A stretch of 64,000 nucleotides of DNA, taken from contig JAQGDQ010000054.1 in NCBI GenBank assembly GCA_030141605.1, forward strand, positions 682,001 to 746,000, in the 5' to 3' direction. The notes beneath the pieces were generated by a model. It did no database searches. It saw only the letters and a list, made by a program, of their open reading frames with translations, and was not told where the DNA came from. The position numbers were made by a program, and so were the translations under genes. Of the stretch, positions 63,065 to 64,000 are shown piece after piece. The stretch is from Tubiluchus corallicola (Eukaryota; Priapulida; Priapulimorpha; Priapulimorphida; Tubiluchidae). Position 1 is the stretch's first letter. Each line of letters opens with the position of its first letter.

Positions 63065-64000
63065 GTAAGTTAACTAATTTCATTTTGTTTGATTTTTGCC
63101 TTATTGTGATAGCCTAAGTTAACGCATTAATGAACATGTTAACGAACCAAGCACATATTTTTTCGTGAGAGCCAGAGCTTTTTTAACCTCAGACTCGCAC
63201 TTTAAGTGTTCAGGATTCTCATTTTGAAAAACCATCAGTACCGTACCATTGCTCATTTTTTCATCAATTTTTAAACGAGTAATCACGGCAATTCCCAAAA
63301 CCAATAAAAGGTACAATTTTACTGACAAGTCACACATGGTAATTGTTCAACTAATCATCGTATATAAACGGTAATTAGAGTTCTGCGCATAAATTGCGCA
63401 TCTATTATAAAATCAGCGGCATGCATACTAGTTTTCCACGTAAAAGATGTGCAACTTAAATGCGATGATAGCAATCCTTATAACAAACTCAAAAGTTAAA
63501 TATTTCAAAAGTATTATTAGCTATGATAAAGCAGACTATAGCTTAGACATATAAAGTATATAAAGTAGACATATAGCGTCTACAAACTGCTTTATTGCCA
63601 CCTCATATCAATTTACAGTTTTTTAAATACGTAAAATGTACTTCAAGGTCACCTGGTTTATCGCGAATGGTTCGGCTTGCCCAACATATTGAATTCTGAA
63701 GACCAAGAAGAACGCATAAATAAAAAATGCTGTTTAAAGATGCTGCAATTATAGGGTTATTTTCAGCTGGCATAAACATGATTGATCTGTGGTTAATAGA
63801 CTCTATAGTTAGCCTGAAAGAGTGGCAAAATAAGCAAAATCTTCGTAAGCCGCAACTGGCTGGAGGTTGTGTACGATCGTGTACGATGACTTGGCTTCTT
63901 TTCTCCCCTTGTTAGCTTACCCACATGGTGAGGTATTACAAATTACTCTCGGTTATCTTTGAGTATGATAATTTTCATGAATATAAATAGAAATTTTCAT
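63065..64000. other. Right edge, no gene recognised
   Basis: A minus-strand frame (63119-63337, 72 codons) starts with a hydrophobic stretch (VKLYLLLVLGIAVI) that could be a membrane anchor or signal peptide, but no family or splice context supports it. Otherwise AT-rich sequence. Confidence 0.35.

Noticed and set aside
63119-63337. 72-codon minus frame with hydrophobic N-terminus
   Set aside because: No recognised domain or splice context; a TATA-like motif nearby sits too close to the ATG. Kept only as a remark in the right-edge entry.

Overview
The window is animal nuclear DNA: AT-rich, with spliced genes (GT-AG introns of about 0.1-3.7 kb) and many retrotransposon and DNA-transposon remnants. 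Three genes were assembled by hand from exons whose splice phases close exactly, and one from a single long reading frame. They are DENND1/connecdenn (+), a cation-dependent mannose-6-phosphate-receptor-like protein (+), DGCR8/Pasha (-) and a double-C2 synaptotagmin (-). DGCR8, DENND1 and synaptotagmin together indicate a metazoan. The gene models do not say which phylum; an invertebrate, possibly non-bilaterian, is an inference only.

Layout. 1-4500: decayed LINE reverse-transcriptase fragments on both strands. 4678-22389: DENND1 (22 coding exons, 907 aa), with a Tigger/pogo-type element in intron 4 and a hAT-like element in intron 12. 22.4-26.9 kb: a pogo-like element and simple repeats. 26870-29504: the MRH-domain receptor (3 exons, 255 aa), which converges on DGCR8 (32017-34209, one uninterrupted coding exon, 730 aa). 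34.2-42.4 kb: a transposon graveyard. It holds a second copy of the pogo-like family, an element with AAGTAGGACA-rich ends, and a LINE whose ADD catalytic box was split by a hAT element that itself holds a second hAT element. 42414-54678: the synaptotagmin gene (10 coding exons, 469 aa). Its introns hold a LINE scrap, CT/GA/CAT arrays, a GT-skewed tract and about 620 bp of GATA/GACA repeat. 54.7-60.5 kb: no gene recognised, one 222-bp MITE. 60.5-63.1 kb: a possible start (TATA, leader exon, signal-peptide exon) of a + strand gene that runs off the right edge.

The products are housekeeping or trafficking proteins with no operon-like logic. DENND1 (Rab35 activation, clathrin/AP-2), the MRH receptor (Golgi-endosome sorting) and synaptotagmin (vesicle fusion) are all membrane-traffic proteins. 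DGCR8 is the RNA-binding partner of Drosha in microRNA processing. I read the clustering as chance. I did not find a clearly new biological system. The most notable points are the coding-intronless DGCR8, the loss of most acidic calcium-ligand positions in synaptotagmin C2B, the overlapping uORF on DENND1, and the nested insertion inside an RT active-site codon set with readable target-site duplications.
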